A stretch of DNA of 64,000 nucleotides from the NCBI GenBank assembly GCA_023213395.1, contig CM041465.1, forward strand, positions 50,537,741 to 50,601,740, written 5' to 3'. Source of the DNA: Cycas panzhihuaensis. Its lineage: Eukaryota > Cycadophyta. Position numbers and translations under genes: made by a program. This document shows, piece by piece, positions 1 to 9,921 of the stretch (positions within the stretch are counted from its first letter, which is position 1; every line of letters begins with the position of its first letter). Under the pieces are notes generated by a model. The model had not been told where the DNA came from, made no database searches, and was given only the letters and a program-made list of their open reading frames with translations.

Positions 1-700
1 TCATTGTGGCAATCAAAGCCATACAACACAACATGATCAAAATGAAAAACTGTTAAGTGTCTTTGGTGATTGTCATAAAAACAACACTTGGGTTGTCGAT
101 TTAGGTGCACTTATCACATGATAGGTGATACTGATTTACTTGTTGATATTTAAGAAAGCAATGGTGAAATAGTAACTTTTGGAGACGATGTTGCTATTGA
201 GATTTTAGGAGTTGGCAAAACTCCTTCTATTATCAATGGCCAAAACCTTAATCAATCATTTCTTGGTGGCATAGTGTTTTTAGTTCTCGACATGTCTAGA
301 AACCTACTTTCTGTTAGTCAGTTAGATAAGTAACAAATGAGAGTACTATTCAAAAACAAGAAATGCATCATAAGAGCTAAGAAAGACCAAATTATTGTTG
401 TTGGTCATGAAGTGCAACATCTAACAACACTTATGCCTTGGTCTCATAGTTAAAAAGTAAAGATCAATTATGGCATGAAAGATTATGTCATTTGAACTTA
501 TAAAGTATTAAGTTGATGTTTAAACTTAACATGTTGTATGGCTTGTCCAAGATTTCGGTAAGAAAGTGCCTTTGTGAGCATGTTTAATGGGGAAACAACA
601 TTGCGAACCATTTCTTAAAGGCAAGGCATGGAGAGCTCAAAGTTTGTTGTAATTAGTACATTCTGACAGCTGTGGACCCATGTCTTGACTTCTGGGAGGA
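1..700 (+). pseudogene. Copia pol fragment: protease, GAG-pre-integrase, start of integrase
   Basis: Conceptual translation across several frames gives Copia landmarks in the right order. A degraded aspartic protease (WVVDLGA, where the family has D-S/T-G-A) is near 90-115. The conserved NLLSVSQLDK-like stretch is near 300-335. The GAG-pre-integrase motif (DQLWHERLCHL) is near 460-495, followed by the KCLCE zinc-binding region. The integrase start (VHSDSCGPMS) is near 655-690. Stops and frameshifts are frequent, so this is a dead copy. It continues at 1659 after a LINE fragment. The left end is outside the window and no LTR of this copy is visible. Confidence 0.8.
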
Positions 701-1658
701 TACATGGTGCAACAACTCTCAGCTGAAAGGTAGGCCTATGGTGGGTCACCTATAGGATGTTTATGAGAGATTGTATGGAAAAAAGGTCAAAAATTACTTG
801 GGAGGGGCAGGGTCGGGATAGATCCCAGAGATTTTTTGAGAATATGTAAGGGGATCGGGAGATAAGTGAAGGCATTATTGTCCTTAAGAAAGAGATAGAT
901 TGATGTTATATCCTAAAAACTCCTAAAGCGGATTCTATAGTTTGGGCTCACTCCCCTTTGGGGGAGTACTCAATGAAGTAGGGGTACCGGGCTATTTGCA
1001 TCGATGGGGGGGGAACTAAGAATCCAATGCTAGAAGGAGTATGGAAGATGGGTTTAATACCCAAAGTGGCAGTCTTCTAGTGGCTTTGCCTGAGAAACAA
1101 GATCTTGACAGTGGACAATTTATGCAAGAGGGGCTTTGTTATGCCAAATAGGTGTATGCTCTATAAAATAGAGGAGGAGTCACTGGATCATATCAACCTC
1201 CATTATTCTTTCTCCAAAAATGTTTAAATGCTTATATGGTCCCAATTTAGGATAAAATAGGTGGCTTCTAGGACTCTAAAAGAACAAGTGATGAGATGGA
1301 AGTGCCCTTTCAGGAGTAAGATCCTGGACTATATTTGGAACAGTACTTTACCCATGGTGCTATGGAACCTATGGAAGGAATGAAACAGAAGGATCTTTCA
1401 GGAGAAGGAAATGGATGAAGTTAGGCTACATGAGGTCACTAGTACAACTATTGTGGAATTAGTTAAAATCATAGAAGAAAAAAGCATATCTGAATTCAAG
1501 GGAAGTATTATTGACAGTTGGGGAATAGGCAGATCCAATATTATTGGGGAATTGAGGAGGAAATATACTTAGATTCCTCCTATGGTAAATTGGGTTAAAA
1601 TAATCTTTTGATGGAGCCTCTAAAGGCAACCCAGGGGAGACTGAAGGGGGAGGTCTTT
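701..1658 (+). mobile_element. L1-type LINE fragment (zf-RVT and start of RNase H) inside a Copia integrase
   Basis: Between about 1020 and 1230 the translation reads MLEGVWKMGLIPKVAVF, then MPNRC. This is the zinc-binding region that follows the RT of plant L1-type LINEs. Near 1590-1640 an RNase H start (DGASKGNPGE) follows a one-base frameshift. The same protein segment occurs in the minus-strand LINE at the right end of the window (62450-62780), so the two belong to one family. The fragment stops inside RNase H with no poly(A), after which Copia sequence resumes. It is therefore not a textbook LINE insertion with a tail. Exact junctions are uncertain by about 20 bp. Confidence 0.75.
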
Positions 1659-2035
1659 GAGTCACACTTTACTTCATCACATTTATTGATGAGTTTTCAT
1701 ACAAGGTGTGGGTCTACTTTCTTAAACATAAATTAGAAGCTTTCACCAAGTTTAAAGAATTTAAGCTTGTAGTTGAAAAAGAGTTGGACATGTAGATCAA
1801 GGTTCTTAGGTTTGACAATGGTGGCGAATATGCCTTTAAGGAGTTCAACTAGTTTTGCACTCATCATGGCATTTAATGATAATTTTCTGCCCAACATACA
1901 CCTTAGTAGAATGGTGTAATAGAATGCATGAACCAAACACTTGTTAGCAAAGCTAAGGCCATGATGCAAATGAATGGTCTTTCTCAAACCTACGCAGAAA
2001 TAGTTCAAATGGCTTCATGTTTGTTCAAACTTAGG
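1659..2035 (+). pseudogene. Copia integrase core fragment, continuation of 1-700
   Basis: The reading LYFITFIDEFSYKVWVYF near 1663-1720 continues the integrase started at 655-690. It is followed by FKEFKLVVE, RFDNGGEYAFKEF (second catalytic D) and NGVIECMNQTL (catalytic E) up to about 1960. Several in-frame stops show decay. Similarity fades near 2035, where the leader of a different, minus-strand element begins. Confidence 0.75.
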
Positions 2036-2614
2036 TTTCATGTTCAAGCATATATTTGGCTTCCAAATGCATGAAACCTCCATTCATTGATGTTTTTTCT
2101 CTACTCCGTGACGTCTTAACTTGTGTGCCCAAGCGTCTGGCGGGTGTTCTTCAATCTCAGATCTTTATATGGTGTAATGTTTTGCAAGTTCTTTATCTCA
2201 GCTACAGTGATGAAAGCCTTCAATCATTTAGCTTTTTGGCTGTTATCTCCAATGTTTCACAAGCGAGCTTTGTTTGATACTTTGATGTTGCACGACTCCC
2301 AGACCTGGTGTTTGAATGGCAAATGTCTTTACTTCAATTTTACACAGGTATTTTAAACCTTTGTTTATCTCCAAAACCTATGAACAAGCAAAATAATATG
2401 TTCAACCGTGCTGTTCCACGAACCACAAACTCCTCAAAAAAAAAAAAAAAGCTGAACCCGAACACACAGAGATTTCTTTGAAAATTCAAAACAAAAACTT
2501 TCACAAAAAACTGTCCACAATTGACATATACATTTTGAGCTTCACCACGGAGTTCTCTTCAGGATTACACCTAAAAAAAAAAGAAAATTTAACCAGCAAC
2601 TCACACATGAACCT
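2036..2614 (-). other. Leader or internal remnant of a minus-strand LTR element; no recognisable gene
   Basis: This stretch lies just inside a minus-strand PBS (2615-2626), so it should be the 5' untranslated leader of that element. It has a short A-run near 2437. The short open frames on both strands resemble no family I know. The rest of the element, including its 3' LTR, is missing to the left. Confidence 0.4.
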
Positions 2615-2626
2615 GCTCTGATACCA
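2615..2626 (-). promoter_or_regulatory. Primer-binding site (initiator-Met tRNA type)
   Basis: On the minus strand this reads TGGTATCAGAGC, the usual plant Copia primer-binding site complementary to the 3' end of initiator methionine tRNA. It directly abuts the LTR that starts at 2627, which fixes the element's orientation as minus. Confidence 0.8.
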
Positions 2627-2961
2627 TGTTGATATTTACAGTTAGGATCATATATGGTGGAAAATAGAAAAACAAGAATACTGAAATGAAAATTGGTTTC
2701 AAAGAATTGCTTGCATTCATTTTCCATAAAGTTTACAATGCATAAAGTGTAAATATATACACTATAAGAGATGTAGCCTACAAGACAAGAAATGTAACTG
2801 CTTGCATGCAGTCCTGACAAGTGTGTGGATGGCTGAATAATCCCCATCAGTCATCACACACACATTAATTAAAAATGCTGAAAATACAATACACAAAATG
2901 AGGAGGCTGATAATGTTAAGTTATGAGCCTAGACATCATGTAAACATTAATTATTCTAACA
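2627..2961 (-). repeat. 5' LTR of a truncated minus-strand LTR element
   Basis: The 335-bp segment starts TGTTGATATTTACA and ends TTATTCTAACA, giving the TG...CA termini expected of an LTR, and abuts a PBS at 2615-2626. No second copy of this LTR was found in the window, so the partner LTR and coding part are lost. Confidence 0.65.
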
Positions 2962-3628
2962 GGTATTGATGTGGAGCGCTCCTTATAAGTATTGGTTCTT
3001 TTTCCTTTTTTTTGAAGAAAGATTGTTTTTTAAAGCAGATTGTTTTTTAAAGCAGTTTGAATGAAAATTGTTATAACAAAAGTTTCAGCTCATAAGTCTT
3101 TCTAATTAAAGGTAAGTGGGTTGATGATTGCGTAGATATAGAAACTGCATATTTGTGTGCTAAAGTGCTTTCTCCAAACACTCAGCAGGAGCTCATTTTT
3201 GTCATACTTGATATTTATTTGTAATGGCTAGACATGGATTCTGAATCCAACATTTGATGCTCCTTAACATGCCACCATTGTTTTTATTCATCTACATTTG
3301 TGCGGATGTTAGGGCCATTGAGTTTATGATGCAGTTTAGTGTTCTGCCCTCTATCTTCCCCCTACCCCAAGTTAAATGCACATACTACATCAGATCAATT
3401 GTTCATATAATTTCCTGGTAATATTATAAAATTGATACAAACATTTACTGCACTTTGGTTCTTATCCTGGAAACAAATCCAACATGTTTGATAGGAATCT
3501 CAATTTTAGCATGAGCCCCATTTTACATGGTTACAACACTCTGAAATTTGCATAGCAATTCTTAACCTTATTTTCTTTTAGCTGATGAAGTTGAAGAGAC
3601 TAAGAAGAGCATTATACTGATTTTACAG
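2962..3628 (+). other. Intronic sequence upstream of the first visible exon
   Basis: AT-rich non-coding sequence ending in a splice acceptor (TTTTACAG, AG at 3627-3628). A 17-18 bp tandem duplication (ATTGTTTTTTAAAGCAG twice) lies near 3023-3056. I looked for an N-terminal desaturase exon here and did not find one. Confidence 0.5.
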
Positions 3629-3934
3629 GGGGGATCCCTTTGAAGGAGCCTATCTTCATGCAGATAATGGTGTCTATGAAGGCCATGCCTTTATATTGTG
3701 GTCTTCCCACACTTTCAGAATTTATGGTAGAAAAAGGTTGGACAAAGTGTTTTGCACGTGTAAGTGAAATGGGTTTGCCTGCATATATTTTCTTGACTAT
3801 TTTATACTTAGCGCTAGTGGAGTTTGGGATATACTGGATGCACAGAGAGTTACATGACATAAAACCTCTATACAAGTATCTTCATGCAACACATCACATC
3901 TACAACAAACAGAATACTCTTTCGCCTTTCGCAG
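3629..3934 (+). CDS. STE1: Delta(7)-sterol C5(6)-desaturase, internal exon (first two histidine boxes)
   Basis: This exon encodes the middle of an ER-membrane sterol desaturase that introduces the C5-C6 double bond in delta7-sterols during phytosterol and brassinosteroid precursor synthesis. Visible features are [11 protein letters not shown], a hydrophobic helix ([20 protein letters not shown]), the first iron-binding histidine box HRELH (HX3H, 3841-3855) and the second, HATHH (HX2HH, 3883-3897), then [12 protein letters not shown]. These match the plant STE1/DWF7 family closely. The exon opens after the acceptor ending at 3628, with two bases completing a codon. It closes at 3934, before a GT donor, with one base of a Gly codon. 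There is no in-frame stop and no sign of decay. The N-terminal 70-80 codons expected for a 270-280 residue enzyme are not in the window. Confidence 0.93.
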
Positions 3935-4748
3935 GTAGACAGTTTTGGTTTGTTTAAATTATAGTTCTTCAAAGTTGAATGTTTTCAAAGTCCAATTTGG
4001 TTGCATTCTTGAATTCTACTGATCAATAAAAGCTCATTTTCTCATTTCAAAAGTGGGCATATCCTTTGATATGTGATTTCATGCTTTAATGTTATTTTTG
4101 ATGGATAAATGGGTGTAATAAGGAAACAATCATGGAATGGGAAACAGAGAACAGAATGGCACAAAATTAAAGAAGCCAGTAATTGGAAAATGTCAGGGCT
4201 TTGGAAGGAGGGCAACAAAAACCAGAAGTAAAAATTGGACATAAGTATTTATTGGTTGAAATTGGAATTCAGTCATATTCAAGCCTTAACCATATTCCAT
4301 AATTTACGATCAGGCAAATTGGATATCAGAATCTACAGCATTAAATGAGAATCATGGGCAATGTTAGTATTAAGTAAACATATCATGGTATCCTATTTCA
4401 ATAAAGAGGATTCAATCCTTGAAATTTTAACATCCTTGGTATCTAATATTCAGAAAGTCAGACCCCACTGCCATCCTATAGTCTCATTTGACAAAAGAGA
4501 CTTCTTGTGAGAGTCTGAATCTCTGTTTTGGCCAAAAACCCAGTGCAAAATGCATTTTAAAAATCAAAAGAGTCCAAAACTTATCAACACTGAATGAAAT
4601 CTTTTTTTTTTCAGGCTGGCTATTTTGACCTGGGTTGTGAAATGTTGCACAAACGGTGTCCTAAAAGCTGTGTTTAATCTATGCCAATGAAGCAGACCAA
4701 CTAGGACTCCTCCCTAGAAGATAATAGGTAGTATACAAATAACAAGAG
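3935..4748 (+). other. Left end of the giant intron, no recognisable element
   Basis: About 0.8 kb of AT-rich sequence between the splice donor and the TSD of the gag-only Copia element. I see no coding or LTR features. Positions 4744-4748 (AAGAG) are the left copy of that element's target-site duplication. Confidence 0.5.
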
Positions 4749-4970
4749 TGTTGGAAATCAACCTGCACAAACAATCTTCTCAAACAGAATGAAACACACC
4801 TCCATAGGATCGAACGGTACCCTTAAGGTACCTCCATTGTATTAAGAAAGATCATTACTACAACCATTCAATATGATACACAAAATTGTGTATTTATAAT
4901 ATAAGTCATGATGGAAGAGTAGGACCCACTTGTATGTGGGTCAAATCAAATGTACATTAATATTCTAACA
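4749..4970 (-). repeat. 3' LTR of the gag-only element
   Basis: 222 bp, TGTTGGAAAT...ATTCTAACA in plus-strand reading. It is 97.3% identical by eye to 8774-8995. The TGTTAGAAT-type end abuts the PPT on the right, which identifies it as the 3' LTR of a minus-strand element. Confidence 0.92.
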
Positions 4971-4980
4971 CTCCCCCTTA
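4971..4980 (-). promoter_or_regulatory. Polypurine tract of the gag-only element
   Basis: The minus strand reads TAAGGGGGAG immediately before the 3' LTR. This is the expected primer for plus-strand DNA synthesis. Confidence 0.85.
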
Positions 4981-5224
4981 ATGTACATTTGGGTCATTTG
5001 TATTTGCAACGCTTTGTCCTTGGAAATGCTTTGAGAATGATGTCTTCAACCTGATTCTTGTCTTCAATCTTGTAGTGATGTCTTTGCTGCAGAATGATGT
5101 CTTCATCTTGACTTTTGTCTTCAATTCTGTATCAATGCCTTTGTAAGATGATATCTTCAGCTTGATTTTCATCTTCAATTCTGTAGTGATGACGTTGATG
5201 TAGCTGCTCTAGTAAGTATAAATC

Positions 5225-6082
5225 CTAATTCTTTATTGCGGCTGGTCTAGTCTGATGAAGATCCTGTAAGTAACCATCTTCAATCACAACTTCTATATCA
5301 TCATTATCCTGTATAAACTCTTGATCATCATGTACAAGAGTGACTTCTTCAATCTTTGGAGCAGAATCTTGATCAATTATCATACTCTTTGAACTTGAAT
5401 CAATGCTTAAAGAAGGACCATCATCAATATAAGACTCATCCTTTATAGGATCATTAGATTCAATTTCTCTTGAAATCAATTCATCACTTTCAATGTCTTC
5501 ATATGTAATCTCATCAATGCATTCAACAGTAGTAGTTTTGTTAGTACTTAGACATTCTTCATCTTGACATGCTGTTTCAACAGTGTTGATTATACTTTCT
5601 TCATTCGTTGTACCTGTTCCATAACTAGCCTTAATTGTTTTTTCAATCATTCGTTGAGTTTCTTCAGGAGTTTGTTCAAATACTTCCCTTAGAAAATCCC
5701 AAGCTTCTTTAGCATTACTTGCATGTAGAATCATAGGAATGACAAAATGGAATTTGGAAGGAAGATCAACCTCATTGAATGCAGCACGAATCATAATGAA
5801 TGCTTTTCTATCTTTCTTCTCAAGCATTTCCTTTTCTTCTTCATCCTTAGGGATATCATATTCATCAGTAACAATCTTCCACAAACCTCTAGCTATGAAT
5901 AAACATCTCATTTTAATTGTCCAAAAGAAGTAGTTTTCACCATTACACTTAGGTACTGGAAGAAACGAATCCCTTAAGTAATATTCATTTGTTTTAGGAG
6001 CATATATAACCACATCATTATCCTCCATGATTGTAAATGCCATTTCCACATGCCACGTCCATTTTTCAATCAATAAATTCAC
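5225..6082 (-). CDS. Copia-type Gag (DUF4219/UBN2 family) with an acidic C-terminal tail
   Basis: An uninterrupted 285-codon ORF in the gag-only element. The N-terminal part shows the Copia Gag signature (F..VPKCNGENYFFWTIKMR, then GLWKIV, residues about 40-72), followed by the UBN2-like helical region with LHASNAKEAWDFL near residues 120-132. The likely start may be the internal Met of MAFTIMEDND (residue 14) rather than the first Met. Unlike typical Copia Gag there is no CCHC zinc knuckle. The last 95 or so residues are instead rich in Asp, Glu, Ser and Ile. An intact frame in an otherwise non-coding element suggests the protein was recently useful for mobilisation, in line with the 2.7% LTR divergence. 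Confidence 0.85.
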   Translation of the reverse strand: MNLLIEKWTWHVEMAFTIMEDNDVVIYAPKTNEYYLRDSFLPVPKCNGENYFFWTIKMRCLFIARGLWKIVTDEYDIPKDEEEKEMLEKKDRKAFIMIRAAFNEVDLPSKFHFVIPMILHASNAKEAWDFLREVFEQTPEETQRMIEKTIKASYGTGTTNEESIINTVETACQDEECLSTNKTTTVECIDEITYEDIESDELISREIESNDPIKDESYIDDGPSLSIDSSSKSMIIDQDSAPKIEEVTLVHDDQEFIQDNDDIEVVIEDGYLQDLHQTRPAAIKN

Positions 6083-8761
6083 TTATCATTGGTAACTTGC
6101 CTATTGATCACTCTCAACAAACTTCCTCATGTCTCATATCTCACATCATCACATCATTGCTTTATCCATTACTAAATAGTCATAGAATTCAAACACTCAC
6201 TTCACCAAACCAATGCCTCATAACTCTCACAATGATCATACATGTTATATGTCGCTACCAAGACACACACTTCACTTGATTGCCCAAAACACACAACTCA
6301 TGCCATTACACTTGCAACTCATGTAACTTCAACAAAAAAAAACTCATCCTTCTTTGCTTGTTCACATCATGAAACATGCCTAATTTCTTCCTTAACTCAC
6401 CCAACAAAGTGTCCAACCTTGTCATGTTACCTCACATGTTACAAGGTTCATAATTGCCAAGTCATCACTTCATCAACTCTCTCATAGACGTCTCTTCTCA
6501 CTATTAAATCATCTTATGCATGCCTCTTATAAGGACCATACTCACCTCATATCATCAAAGTGTTCTCATATAATCAGATACAAATGAACAATGAAAAACC
6601 TCAAACTTCGTCTCATGTCATCATGTCAACACATCAACCAAGAACTTACTTCAAAAAACCACTCACTCGTATCGCCATTAACTCAATGCCAAAGATTGCT
6701 TCCTTGTAACAATAGCTCGCATGCTTATTATCTCGATCACAATGCCCTCTTATTAACTTTCTTATGCCCAACACGTACTCTCATAAAATCACACGCAAAA
6801 GGAGTATATCATCGCTTCATACCTCCATCATATCACTCATTAAATATATGTTTGCCTACTTACAAAAATCATTTCCAATGATAAAAAGACGCATTAAATA
6901 TATGTTCGCCTACTTACAAAAATCATTTCCAAAAAGGACTGCGTCTTGACGATTTTCATGTTAAAATCAAACCTGCATCTGGATTGAAAACCGGTGGCAA
7001 TGGTCCACGATTGTATTATTTTCATTCAGCAATTGAGCAATGACGTCTCCAGGGTGAATATTTGTACAAACACGTAACTGCTTATTATTAGTATCAACAG
7101 CGAGTTCTGCAGGCAACTTAAACTACAGACAACTCCACACAGGGTTTTCACGATGGCATCTTCATTCATGGGCGGCTAGCATCACCATGGTTAACGTCTT
7201 CATTTTCTTCTTCGACGGACAACTTCCTTTACGGCTCGCTAGGGTTTCAACTCCGTGGTTTTAATCTTTGTCGACTATGTTGAGTGATCTATTTGTTGGA
7301 CCAGGTTTTCTTCATTCTCTTACAACTACACAATCTATAGCTGTTCGATCATCTGCATGTAGGGGTTTTCACTACAACACATTCACACAGCGGAGAATCA
7401 ATGGTGTAACCACGACAAATCAAATCTTCATGCGATGTGCATAATAATTCCACGGTATCAACTTCTTCGCAGTTTCCTTGGTCTTGGCGATTTTATAATG
7501 ACATGTCTTGGTGAAAGAACAAGATTATGCAAGGCAGACTCCACTGAATACATGTCACAGGTTCCAATAAAGTGCAAATTCTCCAACGATGGTTGCCTTC
7601 AAACCCTAATACGCCACGAGCTCGATCACAAACTATGGTAACTATATTAAGTGTTCATTTCATCTTGTGTTTGGATAATGTCACCTGTGCTTGTTTGAAT
7701 TTATTCCTGCTCTCACGATGGGCTTGACCCTAACTCTTGCAAGAACCTGCAGTTCTCCATTTGTCATCCTCCATGATTTACGGTTGTACAGGTGCGTAAG
7801 ATTATTGCATGCGGCCGAGCAATATTGGCAGTTATTTGGTGTTATGGATGTGTTTCATGTGATGGACCAGTCAGGAAACAAACTGACAGACAAAAATAGT
7901 ATCGAACCTGGTAGATCAGCCACCCCCGGCCTGGTAGATCAACCCTACGCGACTTTGATATAGGGTGATTAATACATTGGCAGTTGATAGGAATGAACGG
8001 CAGTTGAGTTGCAAATACGTCTATGACTTAACTAGCGAAAGGCGACTGCAAATTTACCATATATAAGTGATGGCACAAATCGATATACAACGATGCAATA
8101 TGAAGATATTACGGCAGGCATAATGGATATGTACGGGAATAACATCAAGCGGTTGCATACACGTTATACACATTAACATGTAGGTGACTAGAATCAAATA
8201 AAATTATGGTTGGACGATGAGGATCGAGACGTAGATAATCAAATGGAATGCGATTAAATATGTTGGCAGCTAACCCTAGAATTATTCATTAAAATTGACT
8301 AATATGCAGAGAAAATTTTCAGTGGCTGAGCAGGATTATAATCACGCACAATCTAAGAATTTTCAATGGCTATGTCTGCATGTTATATAGTGGTTGGCAT
8401 AAATCATGATGGAGTGCGATCAAATGACTACTAATCAGCAGAAATTTTATTATGCAAATATGCAAACTTAGATGGGTGTTAGATAACAGCTGGAAAATTC
8501 ACACAGGCAGCAAGTATGCAAGGAGAAGAAGAATCAGTGGCGAACAAAAAATACAATGGCTGAACAAAGAACACCTAGGGTGGGAATACCTTGAAATATT
8601 AACGAATTAATTTCGTATTATAAACTCACTATTCTTGCTCGATCAGGCTTCACCTCGATCAACCTTGTTCAACCACGCTCTGACACCAATGGCTCTACGA
8701 AGCCACCTCCTCACACGCTAATGGAATTACACCTTGCTCAACCTGGCTTTGATTTAACCTG
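6083..8761 (-). other. Long leader between PBS and gag of the gag-only element, content unknown
   Basis: Nearly 2.7 kb separate the PBS from gag, far more than the few hundred bases usual in compact Copia elements. I recognise no protein in either strand; the 60-90 codon frames here look like chance. The block could be an expanded untranslated leader or captured foreign sequence. It includes a 53-bp direct duplication (about 6838-6930) and a second PBS-like motif (8677-8688). Confidence 0.5.
6838..6932. repeat. Direct duplication, about 40-bp unit at 53-bp spacing
   Basis: The segment beginning ATTAAATATATGTTTGCCTA and running through CAAAAATCATTTCCAA occurs twice, with one T/C difference in the first part of the unit. 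A short linker (TGATAAAAAGACGC) separates the copies. Confidence 0.85.
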
Positions 8762-8773
8762 GCTCTGATACCA
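8762..8773 (-). promoter_or_regulatory. Primer-binding site of the gag-only element
   Basis: The minus strand reads TGGTATCAGAGC directly next to the LTR end, complementary to initiator-Met tRNA. A related TGGTGTCAGAGC sits at 8677-8688 within a similar local context (AACCTTG/AACCTGG repeats). Confidence 0.88.
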
Positions 8774-8995
8774 TGTTGGAAATCAACCTGCACAAACAAT
8801 CTTCTCAAACAGATCGAAACACACCTCCATAGGATCGAACGGTACCCTTAAGGTACGTCCATTGTATTAAGAAAGATCATTACTACAACCATTCAATATG
8901 ATACACAAAATTGTGTATTTATAATATAAGTCATGATGGAAGAGTAGGACCCACTTGCATGTGGGATAAATCAAATGTACATTAATATTCTAACA
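8774..8995 (-). repeat. 5' LTR of the gag-only element
   Basis: 222 bp, partner of 4749-4970 with six substitutions. It is followed by the right TSD copy AAGAG (8996-9000). Confidence 0.92.
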
Positions 8996-9000
8996 AAGAG

Positions 9001-9921
9001 AACAATCAAAGACCAGGAATGTCAAAGGACAAGTAGATTAAATTTTAAATAATGATAATCTACGATTGATTATTTAGGCATATATTTAATATTTATCTTT
9101 TTATTGATGGTTATACCTTTCATAGATACCTTTTCACAAATAATTAAATGAGCCTTAATTCATAATTAATTGTGTGCTCCACTTTCCATCTCTGCAGCAA
9201 GATCAGTTACTAGAATACATGATAGGCCCAGAGCAAAAGCACAAGAGATCAACTACGTAAGAGTTCACACCCAGAGGCAAACACTGGGATCATATTTTGA
9301 GGTACCTTCCTTTATTAGAGGAGGGGGGAACTGCATTTGGTCCTCTCACAGCCAAATGCAGACCCAAAGTGTTAACAGAACAGAGAAGTACCTGGCAAAA
9401 CCAAGCCGACAATACATTTTGGCAAAGAGAGAAGCCAGCTGAATGCTAGTTACAAAAGAATCCTATATATCTTGTAGCAATCCCCCTGGTTCCAAAGATA
9501 TTTTGGCCGACTTCTATGCCAGTTTATGGCCAATTTCCCAAGTAGTAATATTCCCAGTATTGCCCCCCATTCTGATCAACTTCCATTATGACAAAGTAGC
9601 CGCCTATTTAAAGAAGTTCGAGGCCTCATTCTTGAGCATCTGTGTGGAAGTATTGGCTGCCATATTTTTGGCTCTGTTAAAAGTTACACCTTATGCACAT
9701 CGGCAAACACACACAAATAATGAAAATAAAGCAAAAACAGAGAGCCGAAAGAGTGGAGAAGGATCTCTTTGAATTGATTACCAAAAATGAAGTACAAACT
9801 GTCTTTATATAGTATAGTCAAGAGGAGAAAATATCTTTATACTGAAACCAAATAAATTGGGATGCTCATATTGAACTTTGGATTTACTGTAGGCCGACCT
9901 ACAAATAAATATATTATTTCT
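9001..9921 (-). repeat. Intron sequence, then probable 3' LTR of a minus Copia remnant
   Basis: The sequence up to about 9170 looks like plain AT-rich intron. From about 9170 to 9921 it is probably the 3' LTR of the Copia remnant to the right. It ends ATTTCTAATA next to a purine tract on the minus strand, where TAACA would be expected, so one terminal base appears mutated. The left LTR boundary and partner LTR were not found. Two + strand open frames in it (9170-9772) match nothing. Confidence 0.4.

Larger units (their letters stand above)
4749..8995 (-). mobile_element. Complete non-autonomous Copia-type element with only a gag ORF
   Basis: The 4,247-bp element is bounded by 222-bp LTRs (4749-4970 and 8774-8995) differing at 6 positions, and is flanked by AAGAG at 4744-4748 and 8996-9000. 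On the minus strand a PBS (TGGTATCAGAGC) lies directly inside the right LTR and a polypurine tract directly before the left LTR. The only long ORF is a gag (5225-6082). I found no protease, integrase, RT or RNase H. It therefore fits the class described as terminal-repeat retrotransposons with a GAG domain, which must borrow pol from a relative. Between PBS and gag lies an unusually long segment (6083-8761) of unknown content. Confidence 0.9.

Noticed and set aside
2056-2356. Possible N-terminal exon of the desaturase or a small membrane protein
   Set aside because: Hydrophobic frames do not resemble the STE1 N-terminus and lie in a retroelement leader on the other strand.
7435-7963. Small genes on the + strand in the leader of the gag-only element
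   Set aside because: Short frames (68 and 90 codons), no recognisable motif, and antisense to the element.
9170-9772. Two adjacent + strand ORFs
   Set aside because: They lie in a probable LTR, show no domain and no conserved composition.
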